A stretch of 10,546 nt of DNA, from the NCBI GenBank assembly GCA_964388245.1, contig CAYLZH010000188.1, positions 1-10,546 of the forward strand, in the 5' to 3' direction. The notes beneath the pieces are model-generated. The model did not search any database. It saw only the letters and a list, made by a program, of their open reading frames with translations, and had not been told where the DNA came from. Below, one piece after another: positions 1 to 6,929 of the stretch; position 1 is the first letter of the stretch; each line of letters opens with the position of its first letter. Origin of the DNA: JAIOYV01 sp964388245 (GTDB lineage: Bacteria; Bacteroidota; Bacteroidia; Bacteroidales; M50B96). Made by a program: the position numbers and the translations under genes.

Positions 1-52
1 TCACTGCATGGAATTTCTAATCATAGTACAATGCCCCCTATGGCACCACAAC
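1..52 (-). other. Start of a third cassette, cut by the window edge
   Basis: Read on the minus strand from site A, the sequence begins GTT-GTGGT-GCCAT, matching the GTT-N5-GCATT pattern of the two full cassettes except for one inserted C. No gene can be followed: the only ATG-initiated frame here, starting at 24, stops after seven codons. If the model is right, the far end of this cassette, beyond the window, should carry ACCAC followed by AAC and AATGG. Confidence 0.45.
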
Positions 53-182
53 GGTAAGGGTATGAGTTGTAGCGACATTCAACGCGAAAATCTTTCGATC
101 CTGGATGAACTTTATTTAATGCTATATTCTTCATATTTAGCGAGTTGCAAGCTATAACTTATACCCATTGTTAAGTTGCGTT
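40..182 (-). repeat. Site A: attC-like foldable recombination site
   Basis: A 16-bp imperfect inverted repeat (58-73 with 151-166) has all pairs Watson-Crick except two G-T wobbles. Outside it lie conserved boundary boxes: AAC (50-52) and GTT (170-172) on the plus strand, separated from the stem by 5 nt (GGTAA, 53-57) on one side and 3 nt (ATT, 167-169) on the other. Beyond these are the cassette-specific pentamers ACCAC (45-49) and AAGTT (173-177). The loop between the stems is 77 nt and may form weaker inner pairs. The layout (paired box, asymmetric unpaired spacer, paired stem, long loop) parallels integron attC sites. It follows the stop codon of the GAF-dehydrogenase gene, about 28 bp downstream in the gene's own direction. 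A Rho-independent terminator is unlikely because there is no T tract and the loop is long. Confidence 0.65.
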
Positions 183-209
183 TGTTACATTAATTATATT
201 TGTGTTTTA

Positions 210-2282
210 TTACTCACTTGGTGAATCAATGTCATTAATTACCATTCTACCAAATGATTTTTTGTTATCTGATTTTTTAAATATTGCTTCAAGTTCTGAT
301 ACATTTGAAATTTTATGAAATCCAGTGTCGTTTTCAATATCGGGATCTTTATCAATAAGTAAATGAAGATTGTTACGTATTTCTTGATAATTCTCAATAA
401 ACTCTAAGGATTTTTTGTAAGTATTGAGCGAACCTCTATAAAAACCTTTAATAAATATATTTTTTTCAATAATCGATTTAAAATCAATTTCAACCTCCTG
501 ATCAGTAAGGCCTTCCATGCCTATTATACCACCGTTTTTTAATACTTTTAAAGCTAATTCAATGTTTTGTTCAATTGCTGGTTCGCCAACACATTCAAAT
601 ACAACATCATATTTACCTGGGATACCAGCGTTAATTAAATCATCAACAATACTTTTATTGAAGTCGTACAAACCTTCTTCAGAAAGATATGAACTAATTG
701 GAAATCTAAATGCAATTCCTTCAAAATTAATAAGTTTGGCACTTTTCCTTCCAGTCACCACAATCTGATCTTTAGGATGCTTATAAACAATATTTAGAAT
801 CATAGCAAGCAAATAGCTCATTATGCCACTTCCTAAAATAAGAATCTTAGGATTCTCTATATTCTTCTTTGTTTTTACTTTTTTTGTATCTGAAAGTGAA
901 TTGCCCAACAAAGCTAATCCTTTTACCATCAGATTATTATGCTTTATCTTATATCTTCCTATTATTGTATTTATGTTTGGATTGGTTAAAATATATAGTG
1001 TCCTAGGATTCGGCTCTTCAGATGTAATTGAGTTAAAAATATTTGAGAAACTATTCTTTCCAACATGAAAATATGTAAACTCCTGAGTCGAAAATGGAGC
1101 CATATTTAGTTCAATTTTGTTCTTACCTTCTATAAATCCAAGCTCATATATTATTTGAACAACATTAGACATTGGTTCAGTAAAAAGTGCATATTTTTCA
1201 TGTTCATCATTCTTAATTTTTAATATTAATCCTGGATGATACTTATAGATAGACCTTAATGATCCAGGTGCATTGCTTGCCATGAACTTTGAACTTGGAC
1301 AATAGTTTTCACCATATTCACCTTCACAAATATCACATGTTTTACAAGGCATTAAAGGAATTACAACAACCTTGTCTTTTTGTGTGATATAGCTATTCTG
1401 GTCATTAAAATATTTATGTTCCCCTATTACTTGATAGACTTCACCTGTTGTCTCATGTCCTAAGACCAAAGGTAATCGTTCATCAAGCTTTTTTCTGTTT
1501 TTTTGATGTTTAAAATAATAAATATCACTATGACAGATTGCAGTCATACTGTGTTTTATTGCAACTTCACCTGTCTTAATTATCTCAAAAGTTTCAGGAT
1601 TACTCCTTGGAACTCGATACTCAAATTCTTGTAATTCAGGATGTAGTTCTTTCTTATTATTAATTAATTCCTCCAATGATTCTGAAATTGCAGCCCCAAT
1701 TTCCTTGAGTAATGAAATATCATCCTTTGTATATTCTCCTGATGATTTATTCTCAACTTTAATTACGCCAATGATATTATCGCTACCATTCATTATTGGT
1801 ACTCCTAGCATACATTTAAAGTTTTTCTCTGGCTCTCCAAGCCAGACATATTTATCCCATTTTCCTATATGTCCTTTTTCATTTTGAATTTTGGAATATC
1901 CTTTAATACTTTTATGCCGTCCAGTTGAGGCTATGTAACCAGTTATGCCATCAAATTTATTATCATCATGATTACTTATTTGATAGGAATGTTCCTCAGG
2001 TTTTTCCCCAACCTCCTTGGGATTCATTCTTGTTCCTTTTGGGTGATTTGGAGGCAATTTTCCTGCAACTAAACAAACTCGGGGACTACCATTACCAATT
2101 TGATTTGTTCTTACATATAAAGCGCAAACCTCAGATTCCAATACGGAAGCACAGAATTCAACAAGTTTTGGATAAAAGTCACGTCTTTCTACCTCACTTA
2201 TCCATCTAACAGCGATTTTGAAAAGACGCATTTCTAAGCCAGTACCTGATGATTCAAAGTCAGAATTGATACTTTTTTCCAT
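210..2282 (-). CDS. GAF domain fused to zinc-type alcohol dehydrogenase-like protein
   Basis: A 690-residue protein with no signal peptide. Residues about 20-205 form a GAF-type sensory domain (LGVPIMNGSDNIIGVIKVEN is typical). Residues about 215-690 resemble medium-chain zinc dehydrogenases. They show Cys250 in CHSD, Gly-His-Glu at 275-277, a structural-zinc set Cys313, Cys316, Cys319, Cys328, Glu369 in TEPMS, and a nucleotide-binding GSG at 484-486 followed later by YDVVFECVG (558-566). About 90 residues (roughly 384-472) between the catalytic and Rossmann parts look like an insertion relative to ordinary members. Known: such enzymes oxidise alcohols or reduce carbonyls using NAD(P). Inferred: GAF ligand binding may control the enzyme. 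The substrate is not recognisable; polyol dehydrogenases are one possibility. It is the cargo of cassette 2. The start at 2282 follows a leader of about 100 bp from the cassette edge; I see no clear TAnnTTTG promoter in that AT-rich leader. Confidence 0.85.
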   Translation of the reverse strand: MEKSINSDFESSGTGLEMRLFKIAVRWISEVERRDFYPKLVEFCASVLESEVCALYVRTNQIGNGSPRVCLVAGKLPPNHPKGTRMNPKEVGEKPEEHSYQISNHDDNKFDGITGYIASTGRHKSIKGYSKIQNEKGHIGKWDKYVWLGEPEKNFKCMLGVPIMNGSDNIIGVIKVENKSSGEYTKDDISLLKEIGAAISESLEELINNKKELHPELQEFEYRVPRSNPETFEIIKTGEVAIKHSMTAICHSDIYYFKHQKNRKKLDERLPLVLGHETTGEVYQVIGEHKYFNDQNSYITQKDKVVVIPLMPCKTCDICEGEYGENYCPSSKFMASNAPGSLRSIYKYHPGLILKIKNDEHEKYALFTEPMSNVVQIIYELGFIEGKNKIELNMAPFSTQEFTYFHVGKNSFSNIFNSITSEEPNPRTLYILTNPNINTIIGRYKIKHNNLMVKGLALLGNSLSDTKKVKTKKNIENPKILILGSGIMSYLLAMILNIVYKHPKDQIVVTGRKSAKLINFEGIAFRFPISSYLSEEGLYDFNKSIVDDLINAGIPGKYDVVFECVGEPAIEQNIELALKVLKNGGIIGMEGLTDQEVEIDFKSIIEKNIFIKGFYRGSLNTYKKSLEFIENYQEIRNNLHLLIDKDPDIENDTGFHKISNVSELEAIFKKSDNKKSFGRMVINDIDSPSE

Positions 2283-2375
2283 GTTTAATTTCTATTTAGA
2301 TATTAGTAAAAGTAAATTTATTAAAAATATCATTTAATTATCCTTTTGTACATAATTAGCTCATCTGGTGCGGTA

Positions 2376-2581
2376 AATGCAACTTAACGGCCAGGCTATG
2401 AAGCGTAAGTGAGATTTTAACCGTACTCACTTTCAAATTTCACCAAGCCAAAGCGTTGTATTTGTTTTTATCTTTTCATTTCAAAAGCCAAATCAACGAT
2501 TTGGCGATGCTCGCCGAAGCTACGAACCACCCAAAATTAGTCGGCTCACTTATGCTTTATTAGCCATTGTTGCCAAGCGTT
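2376..2581 (-). repeat. Site B: attC-like foldable recombination site
   Basis: A long inverted repeat (2394-2413 with 2545-2565) pairs almost fully, with G-T wobbles and one extra unpaired base in the 2557-2561 arm. The boundary boxes match site A: AAC (2386-2388), 5 nt GGCCA, stem, then stem, ATT (2566-2568), GTT (2569-2571). Cassette-specific pentamers are AACTT (2381-2385) and GCCAA (2572-2576). The conserved GCGTT at 2577-2581 overlaps the stop codon of the peptidase gene. The loop holds a perfect 8-bp hairpin with a 3-nt loop (2487-2505), overlapped by a 5-bp hairpin (2503-2515), and a second copy of the stem arm (2426-2432) that could pair with 2407-2413 instead. The extra unpaired base recalls the extrahelical bases that set strand choice in integron attC sites. 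Confidence 0.68.
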
Positions 2582-3623
2582 ATTCTTTCATTTCCATTTG
2601 GTTCATTAGATATTCATTTGCAAAAATGACCCATTCATCTACACTATCTTTCAAATCTAGATTAACAGGTTTATTTATTTCTACATCAGGTTTTATTCCA
2701 ATATTATCTACAGGATTTTCAGGCAGTCTTGTTGAACGTGTCATTGGATATCTAACATAAAATCCTTTGGTTAACAAATCTTCTGGGACAACATTAGAAT
2801 AATCCAAAACACCTAAAGTCCTTGTTCCAAAAACCACAGTTTTGCTACTTTGCTTTGCGGACAATATAAACTGCTCACAACTACTTGCACAAAAATCATC
2901 TATGATAATACCTACTAATTTAGGATTTGCGTATTTTATATCACAAACTATTGTATCATTTGGGTATTCCTGATAAAAACCTCCTTTATTAGCTTTCAAG
3001 CTATCTATAAATATTCGGGTTTCTTGCTCTTTACCTTCTTTAATGTTTCCATTTTCTAACGCTTTTTCGAAATACTTAATATTCCCTTCTGATGCCATAT
3101 ATTCAACACCTTTTGATATATAAGGATTCGAATAAACTAAAGGTAATAGTTCTTGATAGGTATAATCCGTTCCTCCTCCATTGCCTCTCAAGTCAACTAT
3201 TAGGATTGGTTTAGATGTTATTTCTTTGATGTTGTTTAAAATCAGGGTATCAATCAATTGTTTACTATTCCATGAGAAACTTGGAATCCTTAACATCGAA
3301 GAATGTTCATCAATGGCCTTATAAGTATAGTAAATGTTACTTTCGTACCCTAATGTTAGATGCTTGTCATTAAAGTAACTAAGCCATTCCTCTAACACCA
3401 TAGTACAAATTTTGAATGTCTGAATGTTTTGTGCTTTAGTCCTAAGTTCGGCAGTAAACTTAATGTAATCTGAAACGTTTTCTTCAGTTACTTTATCTTG
3501 AAATCCTGCATAATCACTTTCTAGTTTTTTTACCAAAAAGTCAAATTCTTTTTCGCAGTCACAGTTCTGTCCAAATGACGAGTAAAATTGGAATATTAAA
3601 CAAATCGTTATTAGCTGTTTCAT
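2580..3623 (-). CDS. Secreted S41-family (tail-specific protease-like) peptidase
   Basis: A 347-residue protein starting with a signal peptide (MKQLITICLIFQFYSSFGQ), probably cut near residue 19, so periplasmic or exported. Cys21 has no proper lipobox. The S41 core is visible: LIVDLRGNGGG (141-151), the nucleophile region DDFCASSCEQF (242-252) with Ser247 as likely nucleophile by alignment to the SASE motif of Prc, then GTRTLGVLDYS, and the C-terminal GIKPDVEI (309-316). The position where Prc carries its catalytic lysine (FGKG) reads LGVL, so the usual Ser-Lys dyad is not evident. No PDZ domain is visible. It is the cargo of cassette 1, the one next to the recombinase. The start at 3623 lies 33 nt from the cassette edge, too close for its own promoter, so transcription probably comes from upstream. 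The stop codon is embedded in the conserved cassette-end motif. Confidence 0.88.
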   Translation of the reverse strand: MKQLITICLIFQFYSSFGQNCDCEKEFDFLVKKLESDYAGFQDKVTEENVSDYIKFTAELRTKAQNIQTFKICTMVLEEWLSYFNDKHLTLGYESNIYYTYKAIDEHSSMLRIPSFSWNSKQLIDTLILNNIKEITSKPILIVDLRGNGGGTDYTYQELLPLVYSNPYISKGVEYMASEGNIKYFEKALENGNIKEGKEQETRIFIDSLKANKGGFYQEYPNDTIVCDIKYANPKLVGIIIDDFCASSCEQFILSAKQSSKTVVFGTRTLGVLDYSNVVPEDLLTKGFYVRYPMTRSTRLPENPVDNIGIKPDVEINKPVNLDLKDSVDEWVIFANEYLMNQMEMKE

Positions 3624-3643
3624 CTATCTAAGTTTGGTTATTT

Positions 3644-3731
3644 AATGCTTGGCAACTTGTTTATAACCCCACCTTTTATGGGGTTTATTTCTCTATTTGG
3701 GTAAATAATCCCACCTTTTGTGGGTTTTATT
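3644..3731 (-). other. attI-like insertion segment with two direct repeats and hairpins
   Basis: Between the recombinase stop and the first cassette lie two 19-bp direct repeats, 3659-3677 and 3701-3719, identical at 16 of 19 positions and spaced 42 bp apart, close to four helical turns. Each contains half of a short hairpin (3667-3683 with cccca/tgggg; 3710-3724 with cccac/gtggg). The first repeat ends 3 bp from the presumed crossover, plus-strand AAC at 3654-3656. Known: integron attI sites carry integrase-binding direct repeats next to the crossover. Inferred: these could bind the recombinase and mark the primary insertion point. The hairpins could instead, or also, end transcription of the recombinase gene, although no long T run follows on the minus strand. 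Confidence 0.5.
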
Positions 3732-4877
3732 TTAAAGGTCAAAATCATCTGTGGGGCTTTTTATGTTCTTCAAATCTTTCATGCTTACCCATGTGTATCG
3801 TTCGGTTGTTTTGCTGCTCTTGTGGCCCAGTAGCTCCTGGATGTACCTAATATCCACCCCGGCTTCCAAAAGGTGTGTTGCATATGAGTGCCTCAAACAA
3901 TGTGGGGTGTAGTTATGGTTTGGCAGTACCCTGCCCATGTGTTTGTCGAAGGTGTTTTCTAAACTAGTGGAGCTCCACGGCCGTCCTTCTTTTTGTCCTT
4001 CGATTAGATAGGTTGCCGGAGTCTTTGTTTCAATGTATTTTTTTATCATAGCAGATTGTTTTTCGCTTAGTGGCAAAATACGGTCTTTTTGCCCCTTTGC
4101 GTTAAATATGGTTACTGCACCACGCTGGTGGTCTATGTCTGCCAATTTCAGTTTGAGCAATTCGCCCCTCCTAAGTCCCAGCCCATAGATCAGGGACAGT
4201 GCTAGTTTATGTTTGGGGTTGGCTATCGACGACAGCATTTTTTTAAGGTGTTGCTTTGCAATAACTTTTGGAAGCTTTAATCCTGTTCTTGGCCTTTCTA
4301 TCGCCCCAAGGTCGATTTTTCTGTTAAGCTGGTTCTTGTAGAACAGCTTTATCCCGTTTATCACCAGATTCTGGTACGAAGGTGAGTAGTTATGTTTTAG
4401 CACATATTCGGAGTTGAATTGTAAAATGTCATTATTGTTCAGATCTCCGGCTTTTTTGCCTGCATGGAATGCAAAGAAAGCTTTTAATCCTCCCATATAA
4501 CTGCCAATGGTACTTTTGCTGTACCGTTTTTGTTGCATCCATACTTTGAAATCTGCCATCAACTTATGTACTGAACTATCAATAAAGGAGACATCTACTT
4601 TGGGACGCGATGGTTTTTCATTTTCGATTGGGTGTTTCCGGATTTGATCTTCCACCTGTTTGTAATCAATATAAGCTACCGGTTTTAATGCCTCGAAAAC
4701 CTGGCTCAGGTTAAACTGCTCTATGGGGATGTACCAAAATTTGTGATTCTGGCTCCAACGGGCAAGCTTTAATTCTTTTACTTTTTCGATTATGATCCGG
4801 TCGTATATAAAGCGAATAGCAATGGCTTCTTTGCCTTGTTTGCATTCGTAAGTTAATGTAATACGTGGACCTTGCAT
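3732..4877 (-). CDS. Tyrosine recombinase/integrase (XerC/D-like, cassette-associated)
   Basis: A 381-residue site-specific recombinase. Residues 1-75 form an extra N-terminal region with the signature ARWSQNHKFWYIP (39-51). Residues about 100-190 are the SAM-like core-binding domain and 200-375 the catalytic domain. Catalytic residues are visible: Arg236 in GLGLRRGE, Lys261 in AKGQKDR, His326 and Arg329 in HCLRH, His352 in LLGH, and nucleophile Tyr361 in TTERYTWVS. The C-terminal SPTDDF recalls the SPLD ending of integron integrases. However, only about 53 residues separate KDRILPL from TPHCLRH, against roughly 90 in IntI1 by my recall of its sequence, so the IntI-specific insertion is absent. 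The gene is transcribed toward the cassettes, opposite to class 1 integrons but like some reversed chromosomal integrons. Inferred role: cassette excision and integration. A resident XerC/D-type enzyme unrelated to the array cannot be excluded. Confidence 0.9.
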   Translation of the reverse strand: MQGPRITLTYECKQGKEAIAIRFIYDRIIIEKVKELKLARWSQNHKFWYIPIEQFNLSQVFEALKPVAYIDYKQVEDQIRKHPIENEKPSRPKVDVSFIDSSVHKLMADFKVWMQQKRYSKSTIGSYMGGLKAFFAFHAGKKAGDLNNNDILQFNSEYVLKHNYSPSYQNLVINGIKLFYKNQLNRKIDLGAIERPRTGLKLPKVIAKQHLKKMLSSIANPKHKLALSLIYGLGLRRGELLKLKLADIDHQRGAVTIFNAKGQKDRILPLSEKQSAMIKKYIETKTPATYLIEGQKEGRPWSSTSLENTFDKHMGRVLPNHNYTPHCLRHSYATHLLEAGVDIRYIQELLGHKSSKTTERYTWVSMKDLKNIKSPTDDFDL

Positions 4878-4903
4878 CGAGTTTTAGTGATCAGATTTAC
4901 AAA

Positions 4904-4939
4904 CAAAGCTACATAAAAATAATATCAATATATAGCAAA
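4904..4939 (-). promoter_or_regulatory. Candidate Bacteroidota promoter for the recombinase gene
   Basis: On the minus strand TAGCTTTG (4911-4904) fits the Bacteroidota -7 consensus TAnnTTTG and lies 26 bp before the start codon. A TTTG at 4939-4936 is a possible -33 box, although its 24-nt spacing is slightly longer than usual. Confidence 0.45.
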
Positions 4940-5056
4940 GTAGTTTTTCGGTGGTGCATTGTATAAAACAAATAATATCCAATACGATAGATTGATTTCT
5001 TAAAAAACTTTAAATCGTGACATGAATCACAAATAAAATCCTTAACAAAAGCTCGA

Positions 5057-5088
5057 TTTGGTAAACAAATTGTAATTTTACCCCTTTG
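5057..5088 (+). promoter_or_regulatory. Weak promoter candidate for the DUF1573 gene
   Basis: TTTG at 5057-5060 and TTTG at 5085-5088, preceded by TA six bases upstream, resemble a Bacteroidota promoter, but the TA to TTTG spacing is 4 nt instead of 2. It lies 34 bp before the start codon, in the right place for a short leader. Confidence 0.25.
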
Positions 5089-5122
5089 TAATACCAACAG
5101 CAAAATGCTAAAATAAAATATC

Positions 5123-5665
5123 ATGCGAAAATTAATTGTCATACTTGCTGCAATCATGATTGCTTCTTTTGTCCGGGGCCAGGAAAGCAAGCCTGAAGTA
5201 GAAAAAAATAAAGCATTACCGGAAATTACTTTTGAAAAGACAATCCACGATTATGGAAAGTTACCCTACCGTGGCAATGGAGAATGTGAGTTTGTTTTTA
5301 AAAATACCGGAAAAGAACCATTGGTACTCACAAATGTGAAATCATCGTGTGGATGTACAGTTCCAACCTGGCCACGGGAACCAATTGGAAAGAAAAAGTC
5401 TGCCTCGATAAAAGTAAAATACGACACCAAACGACAAGGTAACTTTACAAAAACCATCACTGTTTTTTCTAATGCATCAAATTCACCAGTCAGGCTGACC
5501 ATTCGTGGAAACGTTGCAAAACCATCGGCTGCCGAAATGGAACAACTCAGAAAAGAGCGCGAAGCAAGGGCTGCAAAAAACCGGGCCAGGTATAACCAGA
5601 ATAAAGCCAGGGTACCACAAAAATCAGTAATTGAAAAAGAGAAATCGATTCCGGAACAGAAATAA
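5123..5665 (+). CDS. Secreted DUF1573 domain protein
   Basis: A 180-residue protein with a signal peptide (MRKLIVILAAIMIASFVRGQ, probably cut near residue 20). Residues about 34-132 are a DUF1573 beta-sandwich domain: FEKTIHDYGKL, then FVFKNTGKEPLVLTNVKSSC with the family's Cys-Gly-Cys at 76-78, and a closing LTIRGNV. The last 45 residues or so (from about 136) are rich in Lys, Arg, Glu and Ala and are probably an extended or helical tail. DUF1573 proteins are common in Bacteroidota envelopes; no biochemical activity is established that I can name. The next gene starts 57 bp downstream on the same strand, so the two may be co-transcribed. The leader is A-rich and has no Shine-Dalgarno motif. 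Confidence 0.9.
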   Translation: MRKLIVILAAIMIASFVRGQESKPEVEKNKALPEITFEKTIHDYGKLPYRGNGECEFVFKNTGKEPLVLTNVKSSCGCTVPTWPREPIGKKKSASIKVKYDTKRQGNFTKTITVFSNASNSPVRLTIRGNVAKPSAAEMEQLRKEREARAAKNRARYNQNKARVPQKSVIEKEKSIPEQK

Positions 5666-5722
5666 AAAAATGAAAAAAGGCACAGACGTGTCTTTATTGT
5701 TAATAAAAAATAAAGAAAGAAA

Positions 5723-6922
5723 ATGCCAAAAATATCGAACAAAGGCAGGGCCATGCCCCCCTCTCCAATTCGTAAATTGGTTCCATATGCCGAAGAAGCA
5801 AAAAGAAAAAATCGTACTGTATATCATCTGAACATAGGTCAACCCGACATACCTACACCTGAAGTTGCGATGAATGCGATCCGTAATTGTGATCTTAAAG
5901 TTGTGGAATACAGCCATTCGGGTGGGATGGAAAGTTACCGTCGAAAACTTGCCGGCTATTATCAGGACCTCGATATCAATGTCGATCATAATGAAATAAT
6001 TATTACAACCGGTGGATCAGAAGCTCTGTCGTTTGCATTTAATTCATGCCTCGATCCCGGCGACGAAGTAATTATTCCTGAGCCGTTTTATGCAAACTAC
6101 AATAGTTTTGCTGTTGCGTGTGGTGTAGTGGTTAAGCCAATTACATCAACTATTTCGGATGGATTTGCACTTCCGCCCATAAACGAATTCGAGCAACTTA
6201 TATCGCCTAAAACCAAAGGAATTGTAATATGTAATCCGAACAATCCAACAGGTTATTTATATTCCGAAGAAGAGATAAGGCAATTGGGCGAAATTGTAAA
6301 AAAACACGACCTTTTTCTTTTCTCTGATGAAGTTTACCGCGAGTTTTGCTACGATGGTGAAAAGCATTTCTCGGTTATGCACCTCAACGGGCTGGATGAA
6401 CATGTTGTACTTACCGATTCGGTTTCGAAAAGGTATAGTGAATGTGGAGTCCGGATTGGAGCGCTTGTATCAAAAAACAAAGAAGTAATGGCAACAGCCA
6501 TGAAATTTGCACAGGCACGGTTGAGCCCTCCTACATTTGGACAAATTTGTGGTGAAGCCTCACTCGATACACCCAGGGAATATTTCGATCAGGTTTCGGA
6601 GGAGTATGTGGCACGTCGCGATTTTATGATTGATGCATTGAAAAAAATGGAAGGGGTTGAAACACCTATGCCTAAGGGAGCATTCTATACTATTGCAAAA
6701 TTACCAGTCGATAGTGCAGAAAAATTCTGCCAGTGGATGTTACAGGATTTCGACCATAAAAATCAAACTGTAATGATGGCACCTGCCGAAGGTTTTTATG
6801 CCACAAAAGGCCTTGGACGCCAGGAGGTACGTATTGCCTATGTGCTGTGTCTCGAAGACCTGAAGAATGCAATGGAAACCCTGGAAGAAGGGCTCAAACA
6901 ATATCCCGGAAGGGAAATATGA
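5723..6922 (+). CDS. Class I/II pyridoxal-phosphate aminotransferase
   Basis: A 399-residue cytosolic fold-type I aminotransferase, full length. It shows the N-terminal LNIGQPDI stretch (36-43), TTGGSEAL (95-102), NPNNPTG (171-177), DEVYREF (202-208) with Asp202 and Tyr205 near the cofactor, the cofactor lysine Lys236 in SVSKRYSECGVRIG with Arg244, and Arg370 in VRIAYVL, which should bind the substrate carboxylate. These are hallmarks of the aspartate/aromatic aminotransferase superfamily. The specific amino-acid substrate cannot be read from sequence; aspartate or broad-range transamination is the usual annotation. The start at 5723 gives the MPKIS...MPPSPIRKLVP N-terminus I recall from Bacteroidota relatives; Met11 is a possible but less likely start. 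The leader is A-rich without a Shine-Dalgarno motif. Confidence 0.92.
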   Translation: MPKISNKGRAMPPSPIRKLVPYAEEAKRKNRTVYHLNIGQPDIPTPEVAMNAIRNCDLKVVEYSHSGGMESYRRKLAGYYQDLDINVDHNEIIITTGGSEALSFAFNSCLDPGDEVIIPEPFYANYNSFAVACGVVVKPITSTISDGFALPPINEFEQLISPKTKGIVICNPNNPTGYLYSEEEIRQLGEIVKKHDLFLFSDEVYREFCYDGEKHFSVMHLNGLDEHVVLTDSVSKRYSECGVRIGALVSKNKEVMATAMKFAQARLSPPTFGQICGEASLDTPREYFDQVSEEYVARRDFMIDALKKMEGVETPMPKGAFYTIAKLPVDSAEKFCQWMLQDFDHKNQTVMMAPAEGFYATKGLGRQEVRIAYVLCLEDLKNAMETLEEGLKQYPGREI

Positions 6923-6929
6923 GCCCGGT

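Larger units (their letters stand above)
40..3731 (-). mobile_element. Integron-like gene cassette array (two full cassettes, start of a third)
   Basis: On the minus strand, directly downstream of a tyrosine recombinase gene, two genes are each enclosed by a matching pair of short sequences. Cassette 1 (S41 peptidase) lies between 3656 and 2569 and cassette 2 (GAF-dehydrogenase) between 2388 and 170. Each starts GTT-N5-GCATT and ends AACGC-N5'-AAC, with N5' the exact complement of N5. The complementary stretch is 10 bp perfect in both cassettes and about 13-14 bp if one G-T wobble is allowed. Between cassettes lie long foldable sites. Seen directly: the repeats and their complementarity. Known: integron cassettes have the same property, because the start of a cassette pairs with the R'' box of its own attC in the circular form. 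Inferred: cassettes here move the same way. A transposon with terminal inverted repeats is the main alternative, but it would not explain different ends on neighbouring units. Confidence 0.7.

Noticed and set aside
170..2388. Transposon with terminal inverted repeats around the GAF-dehydrogenase gene
   Set aside because: There is no transposase inside, no target-site duplication is visible, and the neighbouring unit has a different repeat with the same framework, which cassette circles explain better.
2394..2565. Large inverted repeat as a transcription terminator
   Set aside because: The loop exceeds 130 nt and no T tract follows on either strand.
40..2581. Canonical integron with IntI and standard attC sites
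   Set aside because: The end boxes only partly fit GTTRRRY/RYYYAAC (AAGTT fits, GCCAA does not) and the recombinase lacks the IntI-specific insertion, so I describe it as integron-like only.
5266..5989. Long minus-strand open frames opposite the DUF1573 and aminotransferase genes
   Set aside because: They are antisense to clear protein families and their translations are low-complexity Phe/Leu-rich, as expected for shadows.
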